Assembly (NCBI RefSeq): GCF_002237645.1
Contig: NZ_MJUZ01000022.1
Coordinates: 124,001 to 188,000 of the forward strand
From: Desulfovibrio sp. MES5
GTDB lineage: Bacteria > Desulfobacterota > Desulfovibrionia > Desulfovibrionales > Desulfovibrionaceae
Direction: 5' to 3'
DNA: 64,000 nt
The notes under the pieces were generated by a model. That model had not been told where the DNA came from, ran no database searches, and saw nothing but the letters and a program-made list of their open reading frames with translations. Position 1 is the stretch's first letter. Every line of letters begins with the position of its first letter. The translations under genes and the position numbers were made by a program. This document shows positions 34,029 to 41,789 of the stretch, piece after piece.

Positions 34029-36794
34029 ATGCGTTATCCGCCACTGCAAGCCCCGCTGTTCTGGCAGACCTGCCTGTGCTTCTGGATAGGCGGCATTGCC
34101 GCCGCCGTATGGCCACACCAGACCCTTCTTTGTTTTTTCCTTTTAATTCTTGCGGATAAACGCCTGTGGCACACAGCCCCACTGGCTTTTTGCGCTCTGC
34201 TGGCGCTCGTGGGGCTGCTGACCGCGCAGTGGCAACTGTACGGCAGTCCGTGGCAGCACGGTTTTTCCAGCCCGGAACGGCCCCCCTGGCTGGCGCAGGC
34301 AGGCAAAAAGGCGCGGCTATGCGGCACTGTCACGGACAGCCAAGGCCTGCCGGATCAGCGTTTGCGACTTTTGCTCGCCGATCTGGCCCCAGAGGGGGAC
34401 GGCCCCCTGAAACAGGCCAGAGACGGGAGCGTAGCTGCGCCAGCACGCGCGCAGTCGACAGCCTTCACGTCATTATCCGACATGGCCACGCCATTGTCCG
34501 GCCAAAATGTGCCACTGTCCGGCCAGACGGCGCTCACCTGGGAGCATCCCCCGCTGCGGCCATTGCCGGGACAGACTCTCTGCCTCAGTCTTCGGCCCAT
34601 TCCCATGCAGGGTTTTGCCAACGAGGGGCAGGCCGCATGGGAACTCTGGTGGGCTACGCAGGGCGTCTACTGGCGAATGTGGACTCAGGAGAGGCGGGCA
34701 GAGCCCCAACTGCACGGCGAACCAGGGCGCTCCGCCCGCTTGCGCGAGGCCCTGCGCGCGGATTTTCTGTCAGCCCTCGTTCCTCCCCGGCCTTTGCCCC
34801 TTACAGACAATGCCGCGTCCCCCGCGCTTTCTGACGCCGCCCCAAAGTCTTTGGCCTATTCTCCCCCTCCAGGCGCGGCAGAGATGCGCCAGGGCAAGGC
34901 CATCCTGCTCGCCCTGCTCTTTGGCGACAGGCAGTATCTTGATCAGGCCACGCTGAACAATTTTATTGCAGCTACCCTGGTGCACAGTCTGGCCCTTTCA
35001 GGGCAGCACCTTGTCATCGCTGGCATGCTCGGACTGGCCTGCGTGCTGGCCTTGGCGCGCTTGCGGCCAGGCATCTACCTGCACCGGCCGCGCACTCTCT
35101 GGGTCATACTGGCCTCACTGCCTCCGGCCCTTGCCTATTTGTGGCTGGGCAACGCTCCTGCGTCGCTTTTGCGGGCCACGGTCATGCTCTTTGTGGTGGC
35201 CCTGTGGCTGACCATGGGCCGCCCGCGCACCACACTGGACGCCCTGTGCGCGGCGCTGCTGTGCATCACCGTGGCCGCGCCGCTGAACGTGTTTGATACC
35301 GGGCTGCAACTCTCCGCCCTGTGCGTGGGCGCCATCGGCCTGAGCATGCCCTGGCTGCGTGAACTTATGCCGGGATTCGACGGCGCGCCCCAGTCAGGCG
35401 CGCGCGCCCGCTTCGCCCAATGGGGCCGCGCGCTTTTGCGTATTTTTCTCGTTTCGCTCTGCATCCAGGTGGTTCTTCTGCCGCTGAACATGCTCCTTTT
35501 CGGCAATGCGGGATTCTGGTTTCCGCTCAATGTGGCGTGGCTTCCTGTGGCTGATCTTTTTGTGCTGCCCGCCTCTGTGCTGGGCCTGGTATGCGCGGCC
35601 CTTGGCATGGAAACCACGGCCCGTCTGGTTCTGGACCTGGCGGCCCTGCCCTGCCAATGGCTGGTGGACCTGCTGGACTGGCTGGCCGCAAACGACCTTT
35701 TGCTGGCTCCCTCCATGCTGCGCCCCCACTGGACGGCCCTGCCGGCTTTTGCCGCCCTGCTCACGGCTCTGGCCTTCAAGGCAGGACGTCCCACCTTGCC
35801 GACAGCAGCGAAACACCTGCTGCTGGCAGGGGGACTTCTGCTGCTGGTCGGCCCAGCGCTGCGGCTGGTGGAACGGCTTTCGCCCGAAATCCGCCTGGAT
35901 GTGCTGGACGTAGGCCAGAGTCAGGCCGTGGCGCTACGACTGCCGGGGCACATGCGCCTGCTGCTGGACGGCGGCGGCAGCGCTTCGCCGCGCTTTGACC
36001 CCGGCCAGAACATCGTGGCCCCGGTGCTGCTCTACAACGACGGCCCCCGCCTCAAGGCCGTGCTCAACAGCCACCCCGACCTGGACCACATGGGTGGGCT
36101 TGTGCATATCCTGCGGCAGTTCACTGTAAGCGCCTTCTTTGACAACGGGCGGGACAGCGGCGACGCCAGAGGAGGCTGGGCCGCGATCTGGGCGCGTACA
36201 CGTCAGCAGCACGGAGCCCAGCCTCTTGCGCAAGGGGATGTGCTGCAACTGGGCGACCCCGCATATGGCCTGCAACTGGAAATACTGCACCCGCCGCGCG
36301 CCGACAGGAGCCTACACGGCGCGGGCGCTGCTGGCCGCGAAGTTTGGGACGGCAACAACGCCTCGCTGGTGGCCAGGCTGACCCTCTATGGGCAGGGGCT
36401 GGCGCTCATTCCAGGTGACGCAGAACGCCGCTCGCTACGCCATATGCTTGATCAGGGGCTGGATCTGCGGGCCCAGGTGCTGGTGCTGCCCCATCACGGG
36501 TCGGACAGTAGCTATCTGCCCGAACTGTATGAAGCCGTGCAGCCCGAGGTTGCGGTGGCGGCCTGCGGCTTTGAAAACCGCTACGGATACCCGGGAAAAA
36601 AGGTACGGGAGTGGCTGGACAGTGCGGGGATTCCCCTGCTGTTCACAGGGAGGGATGGGCAGATAAGCCTGAGTTGGGCAAGCGCGCCGGGCCGCGCAAA
36701 ACGGAAAGATAAAAACACGGACGTAACCCTGCGCCTGCAAACGCAAAGATCGTTGTACGAAAATCCCGCCCCCGGCGAGCAGGCAGGAGAATAG
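34029..36794 (+). CDS. ComEC/Rec2-type DNA uptake channel protein
   Basis: The start is uncertain: the ATG at 34029 gives 921 residues, and the frame is open to 33879, but the extra 50 residues are Arg-rich and no ribosome site is clear. The protein has an N-terminal membrane pair, an OB-like DUF4131 region, the multi-pass Competence domain (about residues 280-560, with ALLFGDRQYLDQ and HSLALSGQHLVIAG), and a C-terminal metallo-beta-lactamase-like domain with LDVLDVGQSQAV, NSHPDLDHMGGL and LPHHGSDSSY. ComEC carries single-stranded DNA across the inner membrane. No other competence gene is in the window. The 260 bp before it show no gene. Confidence 0.9.
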   Translation: MRYPPLQAPLFWQTCLCFWIGGIAAAVWPHQTLLCFFLLILADKRLWHTAPLAFCALLALVGLLTAQWQLYGSPWQHGFSSPERPPWLAQAGKKARLCGTVTDSQGLPDQRLRLLLADLAPEGDGPLKQARDGSVAAPARAQSTAFTSLSDMATPLSGQNVPLSGQTALTWEHPPLRPLPGQTLCLSLRPIPMQGFANEGQAAWELWWATQGVYWRMWTQERRAEPQLHGEPGRSARLREALRADFLSALVPPRPLPLTDNAASPALSDAAPKSLAYSPPPGAAEMRQGKAILLALLFGDRQYLDQATLNNFIAATLVHSLALSGQHLVIAGMLGLACVLALARLRPGIYLHRPRTLWVILASLPPALAYLWLGNAPASLLRATVMLFVVALWLTMGRPRTTLDALCAALLCITVAAPLNVFDTGLQLSALCVGAIGLSMPWLRELMPGFDGAPQSGARARFAQWGRALLRIFLVSLCIQVVLLPLNMLLFGNAGFWFPLNVAWLPVADLFVLPASVLGLVCAALGMETTARLVLDLAALPCQWLVDLLDWLAANDLLLAPSMLRPHWTALPAFAALLTALAFKAGRPTLPTAAKHLLLAGGLLLLVGPALRLVERLSPEIRLDVLDVGQSQAVALRLPGHMRLLLDGGGSASPRFDPGQNIVAPVLLYNDGPRLKAVLNSHPDLDHMGGLVHILRQFTVSAFFDNGRDSGDARGGWAAIWARTRQQHGAQPLAQGDVLQLGDPAYGLQLEILHPPRADRSLHGAGAAGREVWDGNNASLVARLTLYGQGLALIPGDAERRSLRHMLDQGLDLRAQVLVLPHHGSDSSYLPELYEAVQPEVAVAACGFENRYGYPGKKVREWLDSAGIPLLFTGRDGQISLSWASAPGRAKRKDKNTDVTLRLQTQRSLYENPAPGEQAGE

Positions 36795-36798
36795 AAAT

Positions 36799-36850
36799 AC
36801 TTTGTGGGGGAGGGACCCTTTTGTAAAAGGGTCCCTCCCCCACACCCCCT
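36799..36850 (+). repeat. Hairpin element R1, copy e
   Basis: ACTTTGTGGGGGAGGGACCC - TTTTGTAAA - AGGGTCCCTCCCCCA begins four bases after the comEC stop codon and abuts element R3 copy 2 at its right end. Confidence 0.75.
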
Positions 36851-36942
36851 AGACAATGTCGGCACGAGCGCCTTTCCAGTTATTTCTGCGTCGAACTTCG
36901 CCTTGATATGACTGGAAATTCATCTCGTGACGGCACTGTCTA
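36850..36942. repeat. MITE-like element R3, copy 2 (centre deleted)
   Basis: CTAGACAATGTCGGCACGAG at the left and GACGGCACTGTCTAA at the right match the complement of 14729-14879, but about 55 bp between CTTCGCCTT and GATATGAC are missing. Confidence 0.65.
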
Positions 36943-37014
36943 AAACCTTTATTCTGGTTTAGGAGTGGGAGCTCCAGAGGCCGTGCTTTCTTGATATCAC
37001 GCGCTGCAATGTTG

Positions 37015-37125
37015 TCATTCTGCCGAAAATTGCGATTTTCGCCTGGGTACTCGCTACATTGCGGAGCGCAGCACTCTTGAGCAACGTTAGATCAGGTACC
37101 CTTTTACAAAGGGTACCTGATCTAA
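37015..37125. repeat. Degenerate R2-like sequence and long palindrome
   Basis: Positions 37015-37092 resemble the middle of element R2 (CATTCTGCCGAAAATTGCG..., GCGCAGCAC, CAACGTTAGA). They run into an 18-bp perfect palindrome (TTAGATCAGGTACCCTTT, 37087-37104, with 37108-37125, loop TAC). The palindrome lies 29 bp beyond the stop codon of the HxlR gene and may end its transcript. Confidence 0.5.
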
Positions 37126-37154
37126 ACGAAAAAAACTGATCTGCCGGGATGCGC

Positions 37155-37541
37155 CTACCCCTGCTGACAAACCGGCTCTACCCCCATATGCTCTTTCCCC
37201 CACTGGTACAGTTCTTTCAGCGTTGGCAGCAAACGCCAGCCTTGCGGCGTCAGGGCATATTTCACGCGGCGTACCTTGCCCGCAGCAAGTTCCGTTTTGC
37301 TGACCAGACCGTCGCGTTCCAGCTCTTTCAGGCATTTGCCAAGCATCATGTTGGTGATGCCCGTCACTTCGCGGCCCAGGGCATTGAAGCCGCAGCCGCC
37401 CGTGTCGGCCAGATGCCAGAGGATGGGCAATTTCCATTTACCGCCTATGAGGTTAAGGGCGTAGATGAGGGGACAAGGGATATCATATACGCTTTCACGC
37501 GGCAGTGCCGTATTGTAGCCCACCGTCATCATTGCCTTCAT
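37155..37541 (-). CDS. HxlR-family winged-helix regulator
   Basis: The ATG at 37541 has AAGGAG eight bases upstream and gives 128 residues. The family pattern is clear: CPLIYALNLIGGKWKLPILW, GCGFNALGREVTGITNMMLG core ALGREVTGITN, and ELERDGLVSKTE. HxlR/MarR-like proteins bind as dimers to palindromes and often respond to oxidants, aldehydes or electrophiles. It is divergent from a flavoprotein gene, with a strong palindrome between them, and probably controls it. The DNA-recognition helix is intact. Confidence 0.92.
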   Translation of the reverse strand: MKAMMTVGYNTALPRESVYDIPCPLIYALNLIGGKWKLPILWHLADTGGCGFNALGREVTGITNMMLGKCLKELERDGLVSKTELAAGKVRRVKYALTPQGWRLLPTLKELYQWGKEHMGVEPVCQQG

Positions 37542-37618
37542 GCCTGACGCTCCTTGAAAAGCCTTGTGCGACGGGACGTTGCCCGCCTTCTGCGGCACAG
37601 GTGAAAACCCGCATTCCA

Positions 37619-37651
37619 GGTTAGAAAAAACTGCGTACTTGTTTTCTAACC
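37619..37651. promoter_or_regulatory. Operator-like palindrome in the hxlR/flavoprotein intergenic region
   Basis: GGTTAGAAAA (37619-37628) and TTTTCTAACC (37642-37651) form a perfect 10-bp inverted repeat with a 13-base spacer containing GTAC. It lies between the two divergent start codons (78 and 87 bp away) and is the obvious site for the HxlR regulator. Confidence 0.65.
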
Positions 37652-37738
37652 CGCGCTTCTTTTAAAGTATATCTGTCGATACAACGCGCCAAGCGCAGGC
37701 GCAAGAATGAAAACCCGCATTGTTCATAAGGAGAAACC

Positions 37739-38389
37739 ATGAAATATTACGCAGTTAACGGAAGCCCCAGAAAAAAGCACAACACGGCCACTGTGCTGGC
37801 CAAAGCTCTTGAAGGCGTGGCCGCAGCGCAGCCTGACGCGCAAACCGAAATGCTGCACCTCTACGACTACACATATAAAGGCTGTATCAGCTGTTTTGAA
37901 TGCAAGCGAATTGGCGGGAAGTCCTACGGCAAATGCGCAGTAAAGGACGAGCTGGCCCCAGTACTGGAAAAACTTTCTCTCGCTGACGGCATTATTTTTG
38001 GCTCGCCCATCTATTTTAAGGGCATTACGGGTGAAATGCGTTCATTTTTTGAGCGCTTTCTTTTCCCTTATCTGGTATATGACGCCACCTATTCTTCCAT
38101 TGCCCCCAAGAAGATGAAAACGGCCTTTATCTACACTATGAACGTCACGGAAGCCTTCATGCGGAGCATGGACTATCCCGAACATCTCTCCGGAATGGAG
38201 TATTTTACGGGCAGGATGCTGACGCCGCCCTCGGTGCTGTATGTGAACGACACCTATCAGTTTATGGACTACAGCAAGTACAAGGTGGAGTGCTTCTCTG
38301 AAGAAGCCAAGCTCAAACGCAAAAATGAGGAGTTCCCCAAGGACTGCCAGAAAGCCTTTGAAATGGGCATGGCCATGGCCCGATCCTGA
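37739..38389 (+). CDS. NADPH-dependent FMN reductase / iron-sulfur flavoprotein-like protein
   Basis: This 216-residue protein has a flavodoxin-like fold. The FMN phosphate loop is VNGSPRKKHNTATVL, the flavin-contacting loop FGSPIYFKGITGEMRSFFER core GSPIYFKGITGEM. A C-x2-C-x2-C run (GCISCFEC) and a further Cys (KCAVKDEL) sit where iron-sulfur flavoproteins bind a cluster. It probably reduces a quinone, flavin or electrophile in the cytoplasm. It is divergent from an HxlR regulator that should control it. A GC-rich hairpin without a T-run (38411-38429) follows the gene. Confidence 0.88.
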   Translation: MKYYAVNGSPRKKHNTATVLAKALEGVAAAQPDAQTEMLHLYDYTYKGCISCFECKRIGGKSYGKCAVKDELAPVLEKLSLADGIIFGSPIYFKGITGEMRSFFERFLFPYLVYDATYSSIAPKKMKTAFIYTMNVTEAFMRSMDYPEHLSGMEYFTGRMLTPPSVLYVNDTYQFMDYSKYKVECFSEEAKLKRKNEEFPKDCQKAFEMGMAMARS

Positions 38390-38628
38390 GGTATTGAAGC
38401 TCATGCGCTGGGGGCGGCTAGGCCGCCCCTCAGCTCTGGACGCCGGACTGCCAGTATCTTTGGCTGCCGCCGTTCTGCGAGCTACTCTGGCCGCCAGTCG
38501 AGTTGTTACACTGGCCGCCACTTTGACTGATGTTCTGCCAGCGCCATGCCGCTGCGTTGGCCGCCGCTGCGCATCACAAACCCTTCACCGCCAAAACTCT
38601 TTTTACGCCAGCCTGCGTTTATGCCGCC

Positions 38629-39600
38629 TTACCGTTGACACTGCGGGCAGTACACGGTGCCTCGGCCTGCAACCCTGGCTTTTTCAAGGGGGCGACCGCA
38701 ATTCTTGCAGGGCTGGCCGCCGCGTCCATATACCGCAAAGGTATTCTGGAATGCGCCCGCATTGCCGTTGGCGTCCTTGTAATCGCGAATGGAACTGCCG
38801 CACTGTGAAATGGACAGCAACAGCACGTCCTGCAGGGCCTTCAGCAGGCGATCCATTTGATCTCGGGTAAGGTCTGTTGCTTTGCGGCGCGGGTCAATGC
38901 CTGCCGCGAACAGGCTTTCATCCGCATAGATATTGCCCACGCCTGCCAGGATTTTCTGATCCAGCAATACGGCCTTGATGGCTGATTTTCTGCCCGCGAG
39001 GCTTTTGGCGAAATTTTTTGGCGTCAGGGTCAGAGGTTCTGGGCCAAGTTCGCTCCAGAAGGGCCAGCGGTCAAAGATATCGGGCGTGCCCGCCAGCACG
39101 AGGCCGAATGCGCGCACGTCGTCGAAAAACAGACGGCGCGGCCCTTCGTGAACGTCAGGAGCCATATCCTTCGCTTGATCCTGTGCGTCTTTCACCTGAA
39201 CGGATGAGGCGTGTCCGGCACGCGCCCCTTCATTATCTTTCTGAATCCCCACCTGCGAAGCGGGAATGTCCAGATCAAAAATGCAACGGGTGTGCGAGCC
39301 CGGGGCTGTTTCGGGCGCATAGGTCATGAGCCGCCCTGTCATGCGCAGGTGCACGGCAAGCCGCAGGTCTTTGCACCCGCGAACAGCGGCATTTTCAGCG
39401 CTTGAGGCGTCAAGCTGCAACAGGAGCAGCTTGCCGCGCCGCCCGACTTCCGCAATGCGGCAGCCGCGCAAATGTTCCAGCGGGAGGCTGAGAGGATGCT
39501 GGCTGGTGGCGCGCAGTACCTGCGCGTTGGTGATAACGCAACCCTGCACATGAGGTCGCAAGGTTCGGGCAATAGTTTCTACTTCTGGCAGTTCGGGCAT
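38629..39600 (-). CDS. mutM: Formamidopyrimidine-DNA glycosylase (Fpg/MutM)
   Basis: The ATG at 39600 (GAGG seven bases upstream) gives 323 residues starting MPELPEVETIART, so the catalytic Pro and Glu are in place after Met removal. The second catalytic Lys is in GRRGKLLLL, the helix-two-turns-helix in LAGVGNIYADESLF, and the zinc finger is C-x2-C-x16-C-x2-C at the C-terminus. It excises 8-oxoguanine and formamidopyrimidines. It is about 50 residues longer than usual because of a polar insert (KDNEGARAGHASSVQVKDAQ region) before RRLFFDDVRAFG. Confidence 0.95.
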   Translation of the reverse strand: MPELPEVETIARTLRPHVQGCVITNAQVLRATSQHPLSLPLEHLRGCRIAEVGRRGKLLLLQLDASSAENAAVRGCKDLRLAVHLRMTGRLMTYAPETAPGSHTRCIFDLDIPASQVGIQKDNEGARAGHASSVQVKDAQDQAKDMAPDVHEGPRRLFFDDVRAFGLVLAGTPDIFDRWPFWSELGPEPLTLTPKNFAKSLAGRKSAIKAVLLDQKILAGVGNIYADESLFAAGIDPRRKATDLTRDQMDRLLKALQDVLLLSISQCGSSIRDYKDANGNAGAFQNTFAVYGRGGQPCKNCGRPLEKARVAGRGTVYCPQCQR

Positions 39601-40128
39601 GATGTTCCTCTGTTTGCCGGAAAGATAAGACATTTTGCCCGTATGGCAAGATGGGCGTCCACCTGACGTTCCATTCACACCAGCCACACATTTGCATAGA
39701 TGAATTTTGATAATTCAGATGCTCGTTACGGAGCGGCGCAGATAAATAGCGGTGCAGTCTTCGTCCGCAGCGATGCTGTCCTGCCGCGTAAGACGGTTCC
39801 ATCAACGGTTCACAGGCAAGCCCTGCGGCCTACGGCTGGAGCAGCGCCTATGCCTCTCACGACGGAAAGCCGCGCACACAACACAACGCAATTATTCAGA
39901 AATTATCATATTATTAGCCACGTTAAGCTGTTCTGGTCGGTTATGACGAGTCAAAGCAAAGCTCACAGATGGCATTGCGCGGCGCGGAGGGAGATCGCCG
40001 AGCGCAGCGAGGAAGCTCCCGTAGCAGAGGCCGCGCAGCCCTCGCGGGATTATGGTATGAGGAAAGCCCAGCGGGGTCGTCCGGGGGGAGTGCAGAGGGG
40101 TCCTCGGAGGGGCGGCAGCCCCTAACAG

Positions 40129-40367
40129 GCCCCCTCTGCCGCCCGCCGCGCAGGCGGCCAAAACTAAATTAATAAAAAACCCCCATGCCCGTAGGGCACA
40201 AAAATCGTCTCTCAAAGGACAAGCCTGCTTTATTTTCTCTGAAGCCGCAACTGCACAGCCCCCTCTGCCGCCCGCCGCGCAGGCGGCCAAAACTAAATTA
40301 ATGAAAAACCGCCATGCCCGCGGGGCACAAAAATCGTCTCTCAAAGGACAAACCTGCTTTATTTTCT
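40129..40367. repeat. Two direct repeats of about 110 bp with a 129-bp period
   Basis: Positions 40129-40238 and 40258-40367 are nearly identical, from GCCCCCTCTGCCGCCCGCCG through CAGGCGGCCAAAACTAAATT and CAAAAATCGTCTCTCAAAGG to TTTATTTTCT. Each contains a GC-rich hairpin (GCCCGCCGCG/CAGGCGG) and a GCCCG/CGGGC one. The 39688-40484 gap holds no convincing gene; the minus-strand frame there is just this repeat read through. It lies between rimM and mutM, at an inferred rearrangement joint. Confidence 0.75.
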
Positions 40368-40484
40368 TTAAGAGATTACTGCGAACCCACTTCCGCCGCC
40401 GCGCAGGCACCCCAACAACACAAAAAAAGCTGCCATGCCCAAAGACACAGCAGCCCCAAAAATCAACCAGACGACAATGCCGCC

Positions 40485-41033
40485 CTACATATCCTGTTTT
40501 TTCTCTGAATTATCCGAAAGATAAATATCCAGCAGCCCTTCCGGCGGATCAATAACCACAGCCGGGGCTTCTACGTCAAAGCCCACGATAAACTCCGGCC
40601 TGGCGGGAAAAAGCACTTCCCGGTCGTCATCCGTCATGATGACCCACATTTCCAGATCAGCGGGGTACTCAAAGTGATCGAGCCTGCCGATCCGCTGCCC
40701 ATCGGGCAGCAAAACGTCCCCGCCGAGCAGATCTTCCAGATAGACCTCATCGTCATCAGGTTCGGGCAGGGTTTCGCGCTTTGTGAGCAGCTTGTAGCCC
40801 CGAAAGTTTTCGGCGGCTGTGCGGTCTGCCACGCCTTCCAGCAACAGCAGCGGGCGGCCTTTATGGCTGCGCACTGCAAGAGGCCGGATCGGGCGCGGTT
40901 CGGCATTGCCCGCCTGAATCCAGAGAGGGGTGGTCAAAAGCAAGGGGGAGTCCGCATACCAATCGATGCAGATCTCCCCTTTGATACCGTGGGGCCGCGC
41001 AAGCGTGCCCATATGAATCCATGAATCCGCCAT
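40485..41033 (-). CDS. rimM: Ribosome maturation factor RimM
   Basis: The ATG at 41033 gives 182 residues (MADSWIHMGTLARPHGIKGE). The N-terminal RimM domain holds GTLARPHGIKGEICI and NFRGYKLLTKRETLP core FRGYKLLT. The C-terminal PRC-barrel holds YLEDLLGGDVLLPDGQRIG core DLLGGDVLL and ends with PPEGLLDIYL. RimM helps assemble the 30S head around S19. It lies 11 bp after khpA as the last gene of ffh-rpsP-khpA-rimM. The expected next gene, trmD, is not here but 13 kb away on the other strand. Confidence 0.94.
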   Translation of the reverse strand: MADSWIHMGTLARPHGIKGEICIDWYADSPLLLTTPLWIQAGNAEPRPIRPLAVRSHKGRPLLLLEGVADRTAAENFRGYKLLTKRETLPEPDDDEVYLEDLLGGDVLLPDGQRIGRLDHFEYPADLEMWVIMTDDDREVLFPARPEFIVGFDVEAPAVVIDPPEGLLDIYLSDNSEKKQDM

Positions 41034-41044
41034 AGTATCCGGCG

Positions 41045-41275
41045 CTATTCCAGAATTTCCAGCACAGTGCGTTTTTTGCACTTGATGGACGCGGCGCTCA
41101 GTATGGTGCGCATGGCCCTGGCCGTGCGCCCCTGCTTACCAATGACCTTGCCCAGGTCTTCTTTGGCAACCTTGAGTTCCAGAACGGTAGTCTGTTCGCC
41201 TTCCACTTCGCTGACCTGCACTTCGTCGGGATGATCTACCAGGGACCGGGCAATATATTCGATCAGGGCCTTCAT
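41045..41275 (-). CDS. khpA: KH-domain RNA-binding protein KhpA
   Basis: The ATG at 41275 gives 76 residues, the usual size. The KH signature is [19 protein letters not shown] (GKQG loop in the centre). The protein starts [19 protein letters not shown], typical of KhpA (YlqC). It binds RNA, often with KhpB, and is thought to affect ribosome biogenesis or post-transcriptional control. It sits between rpsP and rimM in the conserved order. Confidence 0.93.
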   Translation of the reverse strand: MKALIEYIARSLVDHPDEVQVSEVEGEQTTVLELKVAKEDLGKVIGKQGRTARAMRTILSAASIKCKKRTVLEILE

Positions 41276-41432
41276 TGAGTACCTCCAAAGGGGTCTGCGC
41301 CGGAGAAGACCGGAGCAGTAAAGGCCGCGCGCAGTGCCGATATTGCCCAAAACGGCCTTTCCCAACATGCTTTCGCATAATTTGGGAGGCCGCAGGGCGT
41401 CTGCCGCCGTGGCGGAAGCTTAGCGGAATGCG

Positions 41433-41672
41433 CTAGGCCATGTGTTTCTTGATCAGGGAACGCACGGTATCCGTGGGTTCAGCGCCACGAGCCAGCCATT
41501 CCTTGATTTTATCCGCATCAAGCTTGACCTCGATCGGATCCTTCATGGGGTTATAATAGCCCAGGAATTCCAGCGGACGGCCATCACGACGGGTTTCGTC
41601 AGTGGCGGCCACAACCCGGTAGAAGGGGTGCTTTTTGCTTCCGAGGCGGGTCAGTTTCAACTTTACAGCCAT
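41433..41672 (-). CDS. rpsP: 30S ribosomal protein S16
   Basis: This 79-residue protein is full-length S16. [20 protein letters not shown] contains the family's RxGxKxxPFYR pattern ([11 protein letters not shown]), followed by LGYYNPM. GGGAG lies nine bases before the ATG. It follows ffh by about 120 bp. Confidence 0.97.
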   Translation of the reverse strand: MAVKLKLTRLGSKKHPFYRVVAATDETRRDGRPLEFLGYYNPMKDPIEVKLDADKIKEWLARGAEPTDTVRSLIKKHMA

Positions 41673-41789
41673 GAGTCCAACTCCCTTTGAGGTGGTATGT
41701 TATCGTTGCGCCCGGGAAAGGGCAAGGGCGGAAAAGCCCTGGCGCAAAGAGGTGTTGCCGTTACGACGGCGCTCCTTGCCGCGAAATAT

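Noticed and set aside
39892-40410. Minus-strand frame of 172 codons with an internal repeat
   Set aside because: The peptide repeat only reflects the 129-bp-period DNA repeat; there is no ribosome site and no recognisable domain.
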